DNA from: JABDQZ01 sp050049775 | Lineage (GTDB): Bacteria > Pseudomonadota > Gammaproteobacteria > Chromatiales > Chromatiaceae | Assembly: GCA_050049775.1 (NCBI GenBank) | Contig: JASFVP010000016.1 | Coordinates: forward strand, 1 to 60,655 | Direction: 5' to 3' | Length of the DNA: 60,655 nt | Translations under genes and position numbers: made by a program | In this document: piece after piece, positions 1 through 6,721 of the stretch | How positions within the stretch are numbered: position 1 is the stretch's first letter | How the letters are laid out: every line of letters begins with the position of its first letter | Notes under the pieces: model-generated | Database searches by the model: none | What the model was told of the DNA's origin: nothing | What the model saw: only the letters and a program-made list of their open reading frames with translations

Positions 1-1
1 G

Positions 2-394
2 ATGGCGGATGTGGATCATCTCCAGCAATACAACGACCACTATGGTCATGCCAAAGGCGATCAGGTGCTGCAGCAGATCGCCGACATCATGCAGCAATGC
101 CTGCAGCGCCCAGGTGATCTGGTGGCGCGTTTGGATGGCGGGAAGTTTGTGGCGATTCTGCAGAACACCGATAGCGAAGGCGCCTGGTTGGTAGCTGAAC
201 AGTTTCGCAGCATGCTCGAAGAAGCCAATATCGAGCATCAACCTTCCTCGCTGGGTTGCTGTATCACTCTAAGCGCCGGCTGCGCCAGCGTGCTGCCGAG
301 CGAAGACGAAAATGCCGCTGCCGAGTTACTGCAACAGGCCGAGGATTTGTTGCAACAGGCCAAGCAGGGTGGGCGTAATCAGGTGCGCAGTTGA
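2..394 (+). CDS. GGDEF-domain protein, C-terminal part, degenerate active site
   Basis: This is the end of a GGDEF (diguanylate cyclase-type) domain; its N-terminus lies outside the window. The fold is recognisable from the substrate-binding start (DVDHLQQYNDHYGH), the RPGDLVAR stretch and the C-terminal LLQQAEDLLQQAKQGGRNQV helix. The active-site loop, normally GGDEF or GGEEF, reads DGGKF. The acidic residues needed for metal and catalysis are therefore missing, and cyclase activity is unlikely. The RxxD inhibitory c-di-GMP site five residues upstream (RPGD) is kept, so the protein could bind c-di-GMP as an effector. That role is inference. The missing upstream part probably carries a sensor domain. 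Confidence 0.85.
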   Translation: MADVDHLQQYNDHYGHAKGDQVLQQIADIMQQCLQRPGDLVARLDGGKFVAILQNTDSEGAWLVAEQFRSMLEEANIEHQPSSLGCCITLSAGCASVLPSEDENAAAELLQQAEDLLQQAKQGGRNQVRS

Positions 395-480
395 TGTAAC
401 TCCATTCCTCTGGTCAGTAGTTGTTGCCTGCAAATTTGCACTGATCAGATTTTTCTTCCCAGGATTTTCCCATCTCTAAT

Positions 481-499
481 ATACCGCTGCATGCGGTAT
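481..499. repeat. Inverted repeat between GGDEF gene and porin gene
   Basis: Seven-base arms (ATACCGC / GCGGTAT) flank a 5-base loop, and a T6 run follows about 7 bases later at 506-511. It may be an imperfect terminator for the GGDEF gene, or an operator for the porin gene 150 bases downstream. The gap between stem and T-run weakens the terminator reading. Confidence 0.4.
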
Positions 500-653
500 T
501 ACAGCTTTTTTACAATTTCATGGAATAAAAAACAGGGCTGCTGCATCTCTATCAGGGTAGTTGTGTTTCGTGCCGGTCACGGACGGGCTACAGGCGGTTT
601 CATCAGGAACTGCTGTAGATAACAAAAATACAACACCCAGGTGGAGGATGTTC

Positions 654-2042
654 ATGTTGAAAAACAAATTGACCTTGCCAATGCAAGGCGCGGCGCTGTG
701 TGTGTCCGCAATATTGGCCGCACCGGCAGTGCAGTCAGCCAACTGGTTGATGCTGCAGGGTACGGAAAACCCCAAAGCCCCCAAGCATCGGATGTTTGGC
801 TTTATCCAGCCATCCTATACGCATAATGTGGCTGACCCGATGACCGGTCTGAGTGGACCGTTGGTGGCCAATAATGGCAAGGTGGTGGCGCAGAATCTGA
901 TCTCGCCGAAATTTGATGACCAGACCGGCTTTCATGTGCGTCGTGCGCGGCTTGGCTTTCGTGGCAAACTGACCGATGAAATCAATTATTTCACCCTGTT
1001 TGAGGTGGCGCCCAACCTGCTGACCTATGATGCGTTTGGTGATCGTGCGCGCGACATCGCCCTGGATCATGTGAGTCTTACCTTTAACCAGATTCCCGGT
1101 GCGCGGGTGCGTCTGGGTCTGTTCAAGAACCCGGGCTCGGAAGAGTCGTATCAGGCCATACACGTGTTTGACTACATCGAATTCACCGATTTTACCGCGC
1201 GTGAAGTCCTGGAACGTTTCGTCACCGGTGTGCGCAGTCCGGCGGCCAGTGCGCAAGGCAATATCGGCACGATAACCTCAACGGCCTACGGTTTTAATGG
1301 CGTGCGCGACTGGGGTATCCAGGTATTTGATCATGTCAAAAAAGATAACTGGGATTTTTCCTATGCCGTGAAAGTGGGTCGCGGTGAAGACATCCAGAGC
1401 AGTGATGACAATAACTTCAATCCGGAACTCTATTTGTACGGTTCGGCGGAATACGATCTGCCGGGTGGCAAGGGTGCACGCAAGAATGGCGTCAAGTTAT
1501 ATGCCTGGCGTCAGCAGGGCAAACGTGATTTTGAAACCGATCCGCTTGAGCGGGAATACGACCGTGTGCGTCAGGGCATCGGTTTCAAGGCGCTCGGTAA
1601 TCTGTTTGGCTCCAGTTACAAACATCGATTGTCCGGCGAGCTGATGTTTGCCGAAGGCGTTATCTTCCTTGCGCCAGCCGGCAACGTACCGGGCGGTGCA
1701 TTGCAATACGCCGTGGATGATGACAACAAGGCGCGTGGCTTTTATCTGGATTACGGTTTTTATCTGGATAATCACTGGCAATTTGACGTGCGTTACGACC
1801 AGAACAATCTGCTTTACGAGACGGCGGCCGATGTTGATCCGGGCAATGAGCGCGAGATTCGTGCCTGGACCTTTGGTGTGAACTATCATTTCACCCCCAA
1901 ACTCAGGCTGACCGCCAACTACATCAAGCGTGAGGCGGAGGCGCCGGTGGCATATGCCAATGCGGCACTGACAGCGGATGTGCGCACTACAGTGTCCAAC
2001 CTGGATGACCGTCTGGCAGTACAACTGACCTGGCTGTTCTGA
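654..2042 (+). CDS. Phosphate-selective porin O/P-type outer membrane protein
   Basis: A 462-residue exported beta-barrel porin of the OprO/OprP-like family, with a signal peptide ending near AVQSA. Typical features are FHVRRARLGFRGKL near the N-terminus, regularly spaced amphipathic strands and a C-terminal strand ending in aromatic WLF, the usual outer membrane assembly signal. The ATG at 654 is chosen because GGAGG at 643-647 is correctly spaced for it; the in-frame ATG at 648 is too close, and longer forms lack an RBS. Anion or phosphate specificity is a family-level guess. It precedes the DsrE/sigma/anti-sigma genes on the same strand with only 29 bases to the next gene, so it may belong to that regulon. 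Confidence 0.85.
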   Translation: MLKNKLTLPMQGAALCVSAILAAPAVQSANWLMLQGTENPKAPKHRMFGFIQPSYTHNVADPMTGLSGPLVANNGKVVAQNLISPKFDDQTGFHVRRARLGFRGKLTDEINYFTLFEVAPNLLTYDAFGDRARDIALDHVSLTFNQIPGARVRLGLFKNPGSEESYQAIHVFDYIEFTDFTAREVLERFVTGVRSPAASAQGNIGTITSTAYGFNGVRDWGIQVFDHVKKDNWDFSYAVKVGRGEDIQSSDDNNFNPELYLYGSAEYDLPGGKGARKNGVKLYAWRQQGKRDFETDPLEREYDRVRQGIGFKALGNLFGSSYKHRLSGELMFAEGVIFLAPAGNVPGGALQYAVDDDNKARGFYLDYGFYLDNHWQFDVRYDQNNLLYETAADVDPGNEREIRAWTFGVNYHFTPKLRLTANYIKREAEAPVAYANAALTADVRTTVSNLDDRLAVQLTWLF

Positions 2043-2071
2043 TCGCAAGCAATAGTTTGAGGGAAATACTT

Positions 2072-2503
2072 ATGCAGAAAAATACTTTTTACCGTTTTGT
2101 ACTGGCTGCGTTGATCGTGCTGGCAAGCAGTGTTGTGTCGGCCGGGGAAGCCATGCATCGCCTGGTGATCCAGGTCAGCAGTGATAACCCGAAAGAGCAA
2201 GCTATTGCATTGAATAATGCCGTGAATGTGCAAAAGTACTATGGCATTGATAATGTCGAAATCGAGGTGGTTGCCTATGGGCCAGGCCTGTCTTTGCTGA
2301 CGCGGCAGAGCAGTCAGAAGGATCGGGTGGCGAGTCTTGCGTTGCAAAACATGAACTTCAGCGCCTGTGGCAACACCATCAAAAAAGTTGCCCAAAAAAC
2401 CGGCAAGATGCCGGAGCTGATCGCCGGCGTTAATGTGGTGCCGGCCGGGGTTGTGCGCATTATGGAGTTGCAGGAACAGGGCTGGTCCTATATTCGCCCC
2501 TGA
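2072..2503 (+). CDS. Exported DsrE-like protein
   Basis: A 143-residue protein with an N-terminal signal peptide (cleavage near VVSAGEA), followed by a DsrE/DsrF-like alpha-beta domain. A single conserved cysteine, Cys99, lies in the motif NFSACGNT, the position used for persulfide or redox chemistry in this superfamily. The C-terminal helix ends EQGWSYI. The same motif pair (ACNST and EGWSYV) occurs in the periplasmic domain of the anti-sigma factor encoded 0.6 kb downstream, so the two are paralogues. The ATG at 2072 is used because the signal peptide starts there. A periplasmic sulfur or redox function is inferred from the family. Confidence 0.8.
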   Translation: MQKNTFYRFVLAALIVLASSVVSAGEAMHRLVIQVSSDNPKEQAIALNNAVNVQKYYGIDNVEIEVVAYGPGLSLLTRQSSQKDRVASLALQNMNFSACGNTIKKVAQKTGKMPELIAGVNVVPAGVVRIMELQEQGWSYIRP

Positions 2504-2515
2504 AGCATGTTGACA

Positions 2516-2541
2516 ATCACGGCAGGGTGAACTGCCGTGAT
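2516..2541 (+). repeat. Perfect 10-bp stem-loop between DsrE-like gene and sigma factor gene
   Basis: ATCACGGCAG and CTGCCGTGAT pair perfectly around the 6-base loop GGTGAA, just after the DsrE-like gene and 42 bases before the sigma factor start. No T-run follows, so it is not a standard terminator. It may act as a weak attenuator, an RNA-stability element or a protein-binding dyad. Confidence 0.6.
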
Positions 2542-2583
2542 TGGATTCGAGGTTGTCTGATTTGAGATACGAGGAACAACCCT

Positions 2584-3144
2584 ATGAGTTTTTTTAATCT
2601 GTCTGGCAGTCGACGACAATTGCGAAACCGCCTGCAGCAGCAACGGGCATCCCTGTATCGCGTGGCCATGGCCTGGTGTGGCGATGCCATGCTGGCGGAT
2701 GACCTGGCGCAGGAATCATTGACCAGAGCCCTGGCCAAATTGCATCAGTTACAGGATGAAGCACGCCTGGAACATTGGCTGTTTCGTATTTTGAATAATT
2801 GCTGGCGTGAACATCTGCGACGATCCAGGCCAGCGGTAGAGCTGGACGAGCTGGATGATCTGGTGCTGGTTGCCGGGCAGAGTCCGGAAAGTCACATGAA
2901 TCGCCAGCAGGTGATTGAACGGGTGCGTCTGGCCGTGAGCCGACTGCCATTGGGTCAGCGCCAGGTAGTCACGCTGGTGGATTTGCAAAGCTTTAGTTAT
3001 AAAGATGTGGCGGAAATTCTCGAAGTGCCGGCAGGCACGGTAATGAGTCGATTGTGTCGAGCGCGCAAGGCGCTGAAAAGCGATTTGCTGTCGTTTCAAA
3101 TGGAACTGGGTCAGCATAAAAATCATTTAAGGAGTGTGAAATGA
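2584..3144 (+). CDS. ECF-type RNA polymerase sigma factor
   Basis: A 186-residue sigma-70 family protein with only regions 2 and 4, as in extracytoplasmic-function sigma factors. Region 2 holds DDLAQESLTRAL and HWLFRILNNCWREHLRR (roughly residues 36-85). Region 4 holds LPLGQRQVVTLVDLQSFSY and the helix-turn-helix VAEILEVPAGTVMSRLCRAR (roughly 122-165). It overlaps the next gene by 4 bases (ATGA), the usual arrangement of a sigma factor with its anti-sigma factor. Likely targets include the porin and DsrE-like genes upstream, but I could not define a matching promoter. Confidence 0.9.
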   Translation: MSFFNLSGSRRQLRNRLQQQRASLYRVAMAWCGDAMLADDLAQESLTRALAKLHQLQDEARLEHWLFRILNNCWREHLRRSRPAVELDELDDLVLVAGQSPESHMNRQQVIERVRLAVSRLPLGQRQVVTLVDLQSFSYKDVAEILEVPAGTVMSRLCRARKALKSDLLSFQMELGQHKNHLRSVK

Positions 3145-3827
3145 ACGCGGAAGATCAGACCTCAAGAGAAGCCCGGCTGAATGCCCTGGCCGATGGTGAG
3201 TTGGATGCCACCGAAACGGAACTGCTGCTGGCACAACTGGAACAGGATCCGGCCATGCAAAAAGAGTTGTGTGATATTCATCGGGTCAAGGATATGTTGC
3301 GTTCCGCTTATCCGGAAGCAGACACGGATGCACCGCAGCGATCATCAGGCCGTCAGCCGATGGCCATGCTGGCAGCCGGTTTGGTGCTGTTTATCCTGGG
3401 TGGTCTGGGCGGCTATCTGCTGCTGCCTGGCATAGAGCAACCGTTCGCTCTCAATCAGGTAACAGCACAACACAACAAGGTTTTACTGTTTGTCGGTTCC
3501 TCTGATCGGGATCGTTTCATCAAGGTACTGGATAAGGCGGAAAACCTGATGCAGCGTCACCCGGGAGATGATGTTGAGGTCACAATTGTTGCGAGCGGTG
3601 GTGGCATTGATATGTTGCGCAACCGCGTATCGCCCTATCAGCAGCGTATTCATTCAATGGCGGACGAGTACGACAGGCTGAGCTTCGTGGCTTGCAACAG
3701 CACACTGGAACGCTTGCGCCGCAAGGGCAAGCCGGTGAATCTGGTGGATCAGGCTATTGTTGCGCCTTCGGCGGTTGAGTTTGTGGTTGACCGTCTGCGT
3801 GAAGGCTGGAGCTATGTGGCGATCTAA
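3141..3827 (+). CDS. Membrane anti-sigma factor with periplasmic DsrE-like domain
   Basis: A 228-residue single-pass membrane protein. Residues 9-56 resemble the RseA/anti-sigma N-terminal fold (LNALADGELDATE...) and lack the HxxxCxxC zinc motif. Residues 73-97 form one membrane helix. Residues 110-228 form a DsrE-like domain with Cys185 in FVACNST and the C-terminal EGWSYV motif, matching the exported DsrE-like protein encoded upstream. Translational coupling to the ECF sigma gene supports the anti-sigma role. The domain order suggests that a periplasmic thiol, sulfane or redox signal read by the DsrE-like domain controls sigma release; that mechanism is inference. Confidence 0.8.
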   Translation: MNAEDQTSREARLNALADGELDATETELLLAQLEQDPAMQKELCDIHRVKDMLRSAYPEADTDAPQRSSGRQPMAMLAAGLVLFILGGLGGYLLLPGIEQPFALNQVTAQHNKVLLFVGSSDRDRFIKVLDKAENLMQRHPGDDVEVTIVASGGGIDMLRNRVSPYQQRIHSMADEYDRLSFVACNSTLERLRRKGKPVNLVDQAIVAPSAVEFVVDRLREGWSYVAI

Positions 3828-3905
3828 CGGTACTCAAAGGAGGTGAGCTAACTCGAGCCTGAAACTTCAGGTAATTCTTTCTTCATTGATAGTCGATACG
3901 TATTT

Positions 3906-3932
3906 ACCCCGGCACCTGTCGGGGTTTTTTTT
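3906..3932 (+). terminator. Rho-independent terminator after the sigma/anti-sigma operon
   Basis: ACCCCG pairs with CGGGGT around an 8-base loop, followed at once by a run of eight T residues. It lies 79 bases after the anti-sigma stop codon. Confidence 0.8.
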
Positions 3933-4146
3933 GTTCCATGCCACAGGCTGATCGAAAAAAGTTGAAAATCGATGCGGTCTGTCTTGGTTGCAAAGGTGTT
4001 GCCGAAAGCGATGCTTGTGCTGGTGAGTGATTCTGAATAGACGAAATGCACCAGTAGTGTCTGAAATGAACCACAGTATTCAATAGAAACAACTGACAAT
4101 GCGGAATCTGTGCCTGCGTTTGTTGAGGTTGCCTGTGTGTTAAAGC

Positions 4147-4162
4147 TGGCATGGCGAATGCA
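4147..4162 (+). promoter_or_regulatory. Sigma-54 promoter, -24/-12 element
   Basis: TGGCATGGCGAATGCA has the invariant GG-N10-GC spacing. It lies 68 bases before the start of the 74-residue stress-type gene at 4230. The flanks (AAAGC before, AAGT after) match those of the promoter at 4648. The rest of the 402-base gap from 3828 holds only the terminator at 3906 and no gene that I can see. Confidence 0.75.
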
Positions 4163-4229
4163 AAGTTATGAATACAACGCCCTGGTGACCGGTGCGTGGT
4201 TCATTTTTAACTTACTGGAGGAATGTGAT

Positions 4230-4454
4230 ATGTCAGAACATGATCAAACGAAAAATCAGGGTGAAGGCAACCGTGAAGCGGCTGAACGCTACAATGAGGC
4301 GACGAGGAAATTCGTCAAGTCCGGCAAGGTAAAAGAAGCTGCAGAGCGTGCTGCCGGTCAGCCGGAGGAGTCCGCACGCTGGGCTGAAGAACAAGGTAAA
4401 TCACGCGCCAAGGAGTTTGATCCGGAAGTGACCCGGGATTCCGGCAAGTCATAA
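4230..4454 (+). CDS. Small hydrophilic conserved protein, function unknown
   Basis: A 74-residue, highly charged, membrane-free protein (MSEHDQTKNQGEGNREAAER..., ending EVTRDSGKS). Small soluble proteins of this kind, with the EGNR-A-RYNEA start and the DPEVTRD end, are widespread in proteobacteria without an assigned function. The ATG at 4230 is preceded by GGAGG with good spacing; the longer reading frame from 4110 runs through the promoter and is rejected. It has its own sigma-54 promoter and is closed by a strong terminator, so it is monocistronic. A stress role is inferred only from the company it keeps. Confidence 0.8.
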   Translation: MSEHDQTKNQGEGNREAAERYNEATRKFVKSGKVKEAAERAAGQPEESARWAEEQGKSRAKEFDPEVTRDSGKS

Positions 4455-4510
4455 AAAGCCAAGTCATGGCTTAAGAACCAGCTTTGTTGCTGGTAAATAT
4501 ATGCAGAAAA

Positions 4511-4543
4511 ACCTGCAGAAGACAATCTTCTGCAGGTTTTTTT
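4511..4543 (+). terminator. Rho-independent terminator
   Basis: A perfect 12-bp stem (ACCTGCAGAAGA / TCTTCTGCAGGT) with a 3-base loop runs into seven T residues. It ends the single-gene transcript of the protein at 4230. Confidence 0.9.
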
Positions 4544-4647
4544 GCAGATATTTTTGTAATAACCAGCGTACTTGTACCGATCAATTGCTGTATGAATTTT
4601 ATCGCTTAAGCGTATTTAACAACTCAAAAAGATGCATAAAATAAAGC

Positions 4648-4663
4648 TGGCCTGAAGATTGCA
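4648..4663 (+). promoter_or_regulatory. Sigma-54 promoter, -24/-12 element
   Basis: TGGCCTGAAGATTGCA matches TGGC-N8-TTGCA with GG-N10-GC. It lies 46 bases upstream of the DUF1328 gene. The flanking AAAGC and AAGT are the same as around the element at 4147. Confidence 0.8.
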
Positions 4664-4708
4664 AAGTCGTAATTGCCGGCGATGGGTTCGGCGTCACGGA
4701 GAAATACA

Positions 4709-4873
4709 ATGATTGGATGGGCTTTAATGTTTTTAATTGTCGCGATTGTTGCGGGTCTTTTCGGATTCAGTGGTGTTGCTGGTGTTGCAACGAATATCGC
4801 CTGGATACTGTTCGTAGTAGGTCTGATTCTGGCCCTGGTGTTTTTTGTCATGGGCCGAAGACCGCCCGTGTAA
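4709..4873 (+). CDS. DUF1328 family small membrane protein
   Basis: A 54-residue protein made of two hydrophobic helices with a glycine-rich turn (FGFSGVAG) and a basic C-terminus (MGRRPPV), the pattern of the YtjA/DUF1328 family of inner membrane peptides. The ATG at 4709 follows GGAG with normal spacing; the in-frame ATG at 4673 lies too close to the promoter. The gene is monocistronic, between a sigma-54 promoter and a terminator. Its molecular function is unknown, as for the family. Confidence 0.85.
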   Translation: MIGWALMFLIVAIVAGLFGFSGVAGVATNIAWILFVVGLILALVFFVMGRRPPV

Positions 4874-4927
4874 TACATGTTTGCTAAAATATTTACTGTC
4901 TAAAGAAGTCCAGGCCTGACTTTAATA

Positions 4928-4979
4928 ACAATGCCGGCGCTATCTGATTTATTACCAGGTAGTGCCGGCATTGTTTTTT
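4928..4979 (+). terminator. Rho-independent terminator after DUF1328 gene
   Basis: The ACAATGCCGGC arm pairs with GCCGGCATTGT. The stem continues inward through G-U pairs to about 19 pairs, with a loop of roughly 10 bases, and TTGTTTTTT follows. Confidence 0.8.
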
Positions 4980-5004
4980 CTGGTGTCTCTCAGTGAGGTT
5001 GCAG

Positions 5005-5018
5005 TTGATGCATATCAA
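5005..5018. promoter_or_regulatory. FNR/Anr-type binding site
   Basis: TTGAT-GCAT-ATCAA is an exact match to the FNR/Anr consensus TTGAT-N4-ATCAA. It lies 100 bases upstream of the sigma-54 promoter of the OmpA-like gene, a position suited to activation from a distance or to an independent promoter. No other gene start is nearer. Confidence 0.6.
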
Positions 5019-5117
5019 CCAGAGGCTCCGGTCGATATGAAACAAATGTTTCCCTCAATATTTTGCTTGTACCGGCATGGTCATCTTTTAATGTGGAATT
5101 ACAAGCCGTTACGTTAT

Positions 5118-5133
5118 TGGCATCTGGATTGCA
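5118..5133 (+). promoter_or_regulatory. Sigma-54 promoter, -24/-12 element
   Basis: TGGCATCTGGATTGCA has GG-N10-GC and a full TTGCA -12 part. It lies 37 bases before the OmpA-like gene start, leaving about 25 bases of leader that contains AGGAGG. Confidence 0.8.
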
Positions 5134-5169
5134 ATGACAGGGGCGAGTCTTTAACAACAGGAGGAAATC

Positions 5170-5808
5170 ATGAAGATGAAACACAAGACCGGTTTATTAA
5201 TTGCCATGATGTCAGCGATGACAACTGTTAGTGCTGATTATCTGCAAGACAGCACAAGCAGTGTGGTGCGAAACAGTTCCGGTGGTTGCTGGCATACACC
5301 GTACACAGCCGATGATAAAGCCATGGCAGCGTGTGGTGATGAAATTCCTGCGAAGCCGGTCACAGTAGCAAAGCCGGTGCAGCCGGTACCTGTTGTTGCT
5401 TACGAAATCACCAGGCTGGAAAAAATCACACTGGATGACGAAACCTATTTCGGTTTTGACAAGGCTAGTCTGAAACCGGCTGCACAAAGCAAGCTGGATG
5501 ATCTGGTAGTGAAGTTGCGCGATGCCGAGGATATTAATCGTGTGGTTATTACGGGTCATACGGACCAGATCGGTTCGAGTGAATACAATGAAAAACTGTC
5601 ACAGCAGCGGGCAGACTCTGTACGCAACTATTTGCTGCAGCGTATTGATTCACCAGACAGGGTTCAGACCATTGCGATGGGTGAAAGCCAGCCGGTAGTA
5701 AGCTGTGAAGGCTCAACGGGCAATCAACTGGTTAGCTGCCTGGCGCCTAACCGCCGTGTCGAAATCGATGTTGAACTCAAGGTCGCTAAACAACTCAGTA
5801 GCCATTAA
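5170..5808 (+). CDS. OmpA-family peptidoglycan-binding protein
   Basis: A 212-residue exported protein with a signal peptide (to about TTVSA), a proline/valine-rich linker (residues 58-78) and a C-terminal OmpA-like domain (about 85-205). The domain shows YFGFDKASLKP, the TGHTD loop and the NRRVEI end; the Asp and Arg in these are the residues that hold the diaminopimelate of peptidoglycan in this family. There is no N-terminal beta-barrel. An AGGAGG ribosome site precedes the ATG. The small lipoprotein gene follows after 36 bases without a terminator, so the two are probably cotranscribed from the sigma-54 promoter at 5118. Confidence 0.9.
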   Translation: MKMKHKTGLLIAMMSAMTTVSADYLQDSTSSVVRNSSGGCWHTPYTADDKAMAACGDEIPAKPVTVAKPVQPVPVVAYEITRLEKITLDDETYFGFDKASLKPAAQSKLDDLVVKLRDAEDINRVVITGHTDQIGSSEYNEKLSQQRADSVRNYLLQRIDSPDRVQTIAMGESQPVVSCEGSTGNQLVSCLAPNRRVEIDVELKVAKQLSSH

Positions 5809-5844
5809 TTAACTAACGAATATTGATCTGTAGAGGAGAAGTAA

Positions 5845-6060
5845 ATGAAAATCATAGTATTACGTGTATTTGCCGCCGCTGCATTGCTCATGCCGCTGGT
5901 TGCTTGTGACAACATGGATGATGGTCCGGCAGAGAATGCGGGAGAAAAAATCGATGAAGCGGTAGAGCAAACCAGCGACAGTGTCAGTGATGCCGTCGAG
6001 GAGACCGGTGAGAAAATTGAAGAAGCCGGCGATGCCATTGAAGACAAGACCGACAACTGA
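5845..6060 (+). CDS. Small lipoprotein with amphipathic helix
   Basis: A 71-residue protein. The signal peptide ends in the lipobox LVAC, with Cys21 the predicted lipidation site. The mature part is a highly acidic helix with repeats such as ENAGEKIDEAVEQT and EETGEKIEEAGDAIEDKTD. It is paralogous to the lipoprotein at 23891, which shares the GEKIDE core and the DKTD end. AGAGGAG precedes the start. It probably serves as an envelope stress or spacer lipoprotein; the exact role is unknown. Confidence 0.8.
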   Translation: MKIIVLRVFAAAALLMPLVACDNMDDGPAENAGEKIDEAVEQTSDSVSDAVEETGEKIEEAGDAIEDKTDN

Positions 6061-6197
6061 TTCTGCCATGATAGGTATCCCGGGATATGCATGTGGCGGC
6101 AGTACATGCCGTCACATGCTGTTTTCATCCACCGATCTGAGATGCCTGTCGGTTAAATGCAGATCAATACTGGCAAAGGCTGACTTCTCTGGCTGTC

Positions 6198-6674
6198 ATG
6201 AATGACTGGATCACACAGATGTCTGGACTGACGATCCTGGGCTGGCCCGAGGTAATTCTACGTATTTTGCTGGCGGCAGGCCTGGCGCTGGTGCTTGGCC
6301 TGGAACGTGACAGCAAAAACAAGCCGATTGATTTTCGGGCGTTCATTATCATTTCCGCATCCAGCTGTGTGTTGGCGATCATGAGTCAGGAGATCTATGC
6401 GGATTTTTCCAATGCCGATGCAGTTGTCAGCCTGGATCTGGCGAAAATCATTGCCGGTGTGCTTACCGGGATCGGTTTTCTTGGTGCCGGCGCGATCATC
6501 AAACAAAGTGATGGCGCTGTTGTCGGTACGGCAACCGGCGCCAGTATCTGGGCTTCGGGAGCGCTGGGTTTGACCATCGGTTTTGGTTTTTATTTTCTGG
6601 CTGTTTTGCTGTTCCTGATGATTGCAGTTATTTTGCTCGGCGGCAGTTATCTGCGCATCCGTCATACAGACTGA
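6198..6674 (+). CDS. MgtC/SapB family membrane protein
   Basis: A 158-residue inner membrane protein with four to five hydrophobic helices. It shows the family landmarks LVLGLERD (about 31-39), TGIGFLGAGAIIK (about 90-102) and GTATGASIWASGALG. MgtC proteins modulate the F-type ATPase and magnesium or acid-stress adaptation in other bacteria. This copy lacks the C-terminal ACT-like extension of MgtC proper and is nearer the short SapB type. It lies 137 bases after the lipoprotein, and I found no sigma-54 element of its own. Confidence 0.85.
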   Translation: MNDWITQMSGLTILGWPEVILRILLAAGLALVLGLERDSKNKPIDFRAFIIISASSCVLAIMSQEIYADFSNADAVVSLDLAKIIAGVLTGIGFLGAGAIIKQSDGAVVGTATGASIWASGALGLTIGFGFYFLAVLLFLMIAVILLGGSYLRIRHTD

Positions 6675-6721
6675 CTTTCATTTGCAATCTAAAACCGGTT
6701 TTCCGTTCTGGAGAAAAAGTA

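Noticed and set aside
3837..3851. Near-perfect Shine-Dalgarno (AAAGGAGGTGAGC) after the anti-sigma gene
   Set aside because: No open frame follows; the only start codon, GTG inside the motif, is closed by TAA after one codon.
6061..6197. A sigma-54 promoter for the MgtC-like gene
   Set aside because: TGGC words are present but none has GC at the required 10-base spacing.
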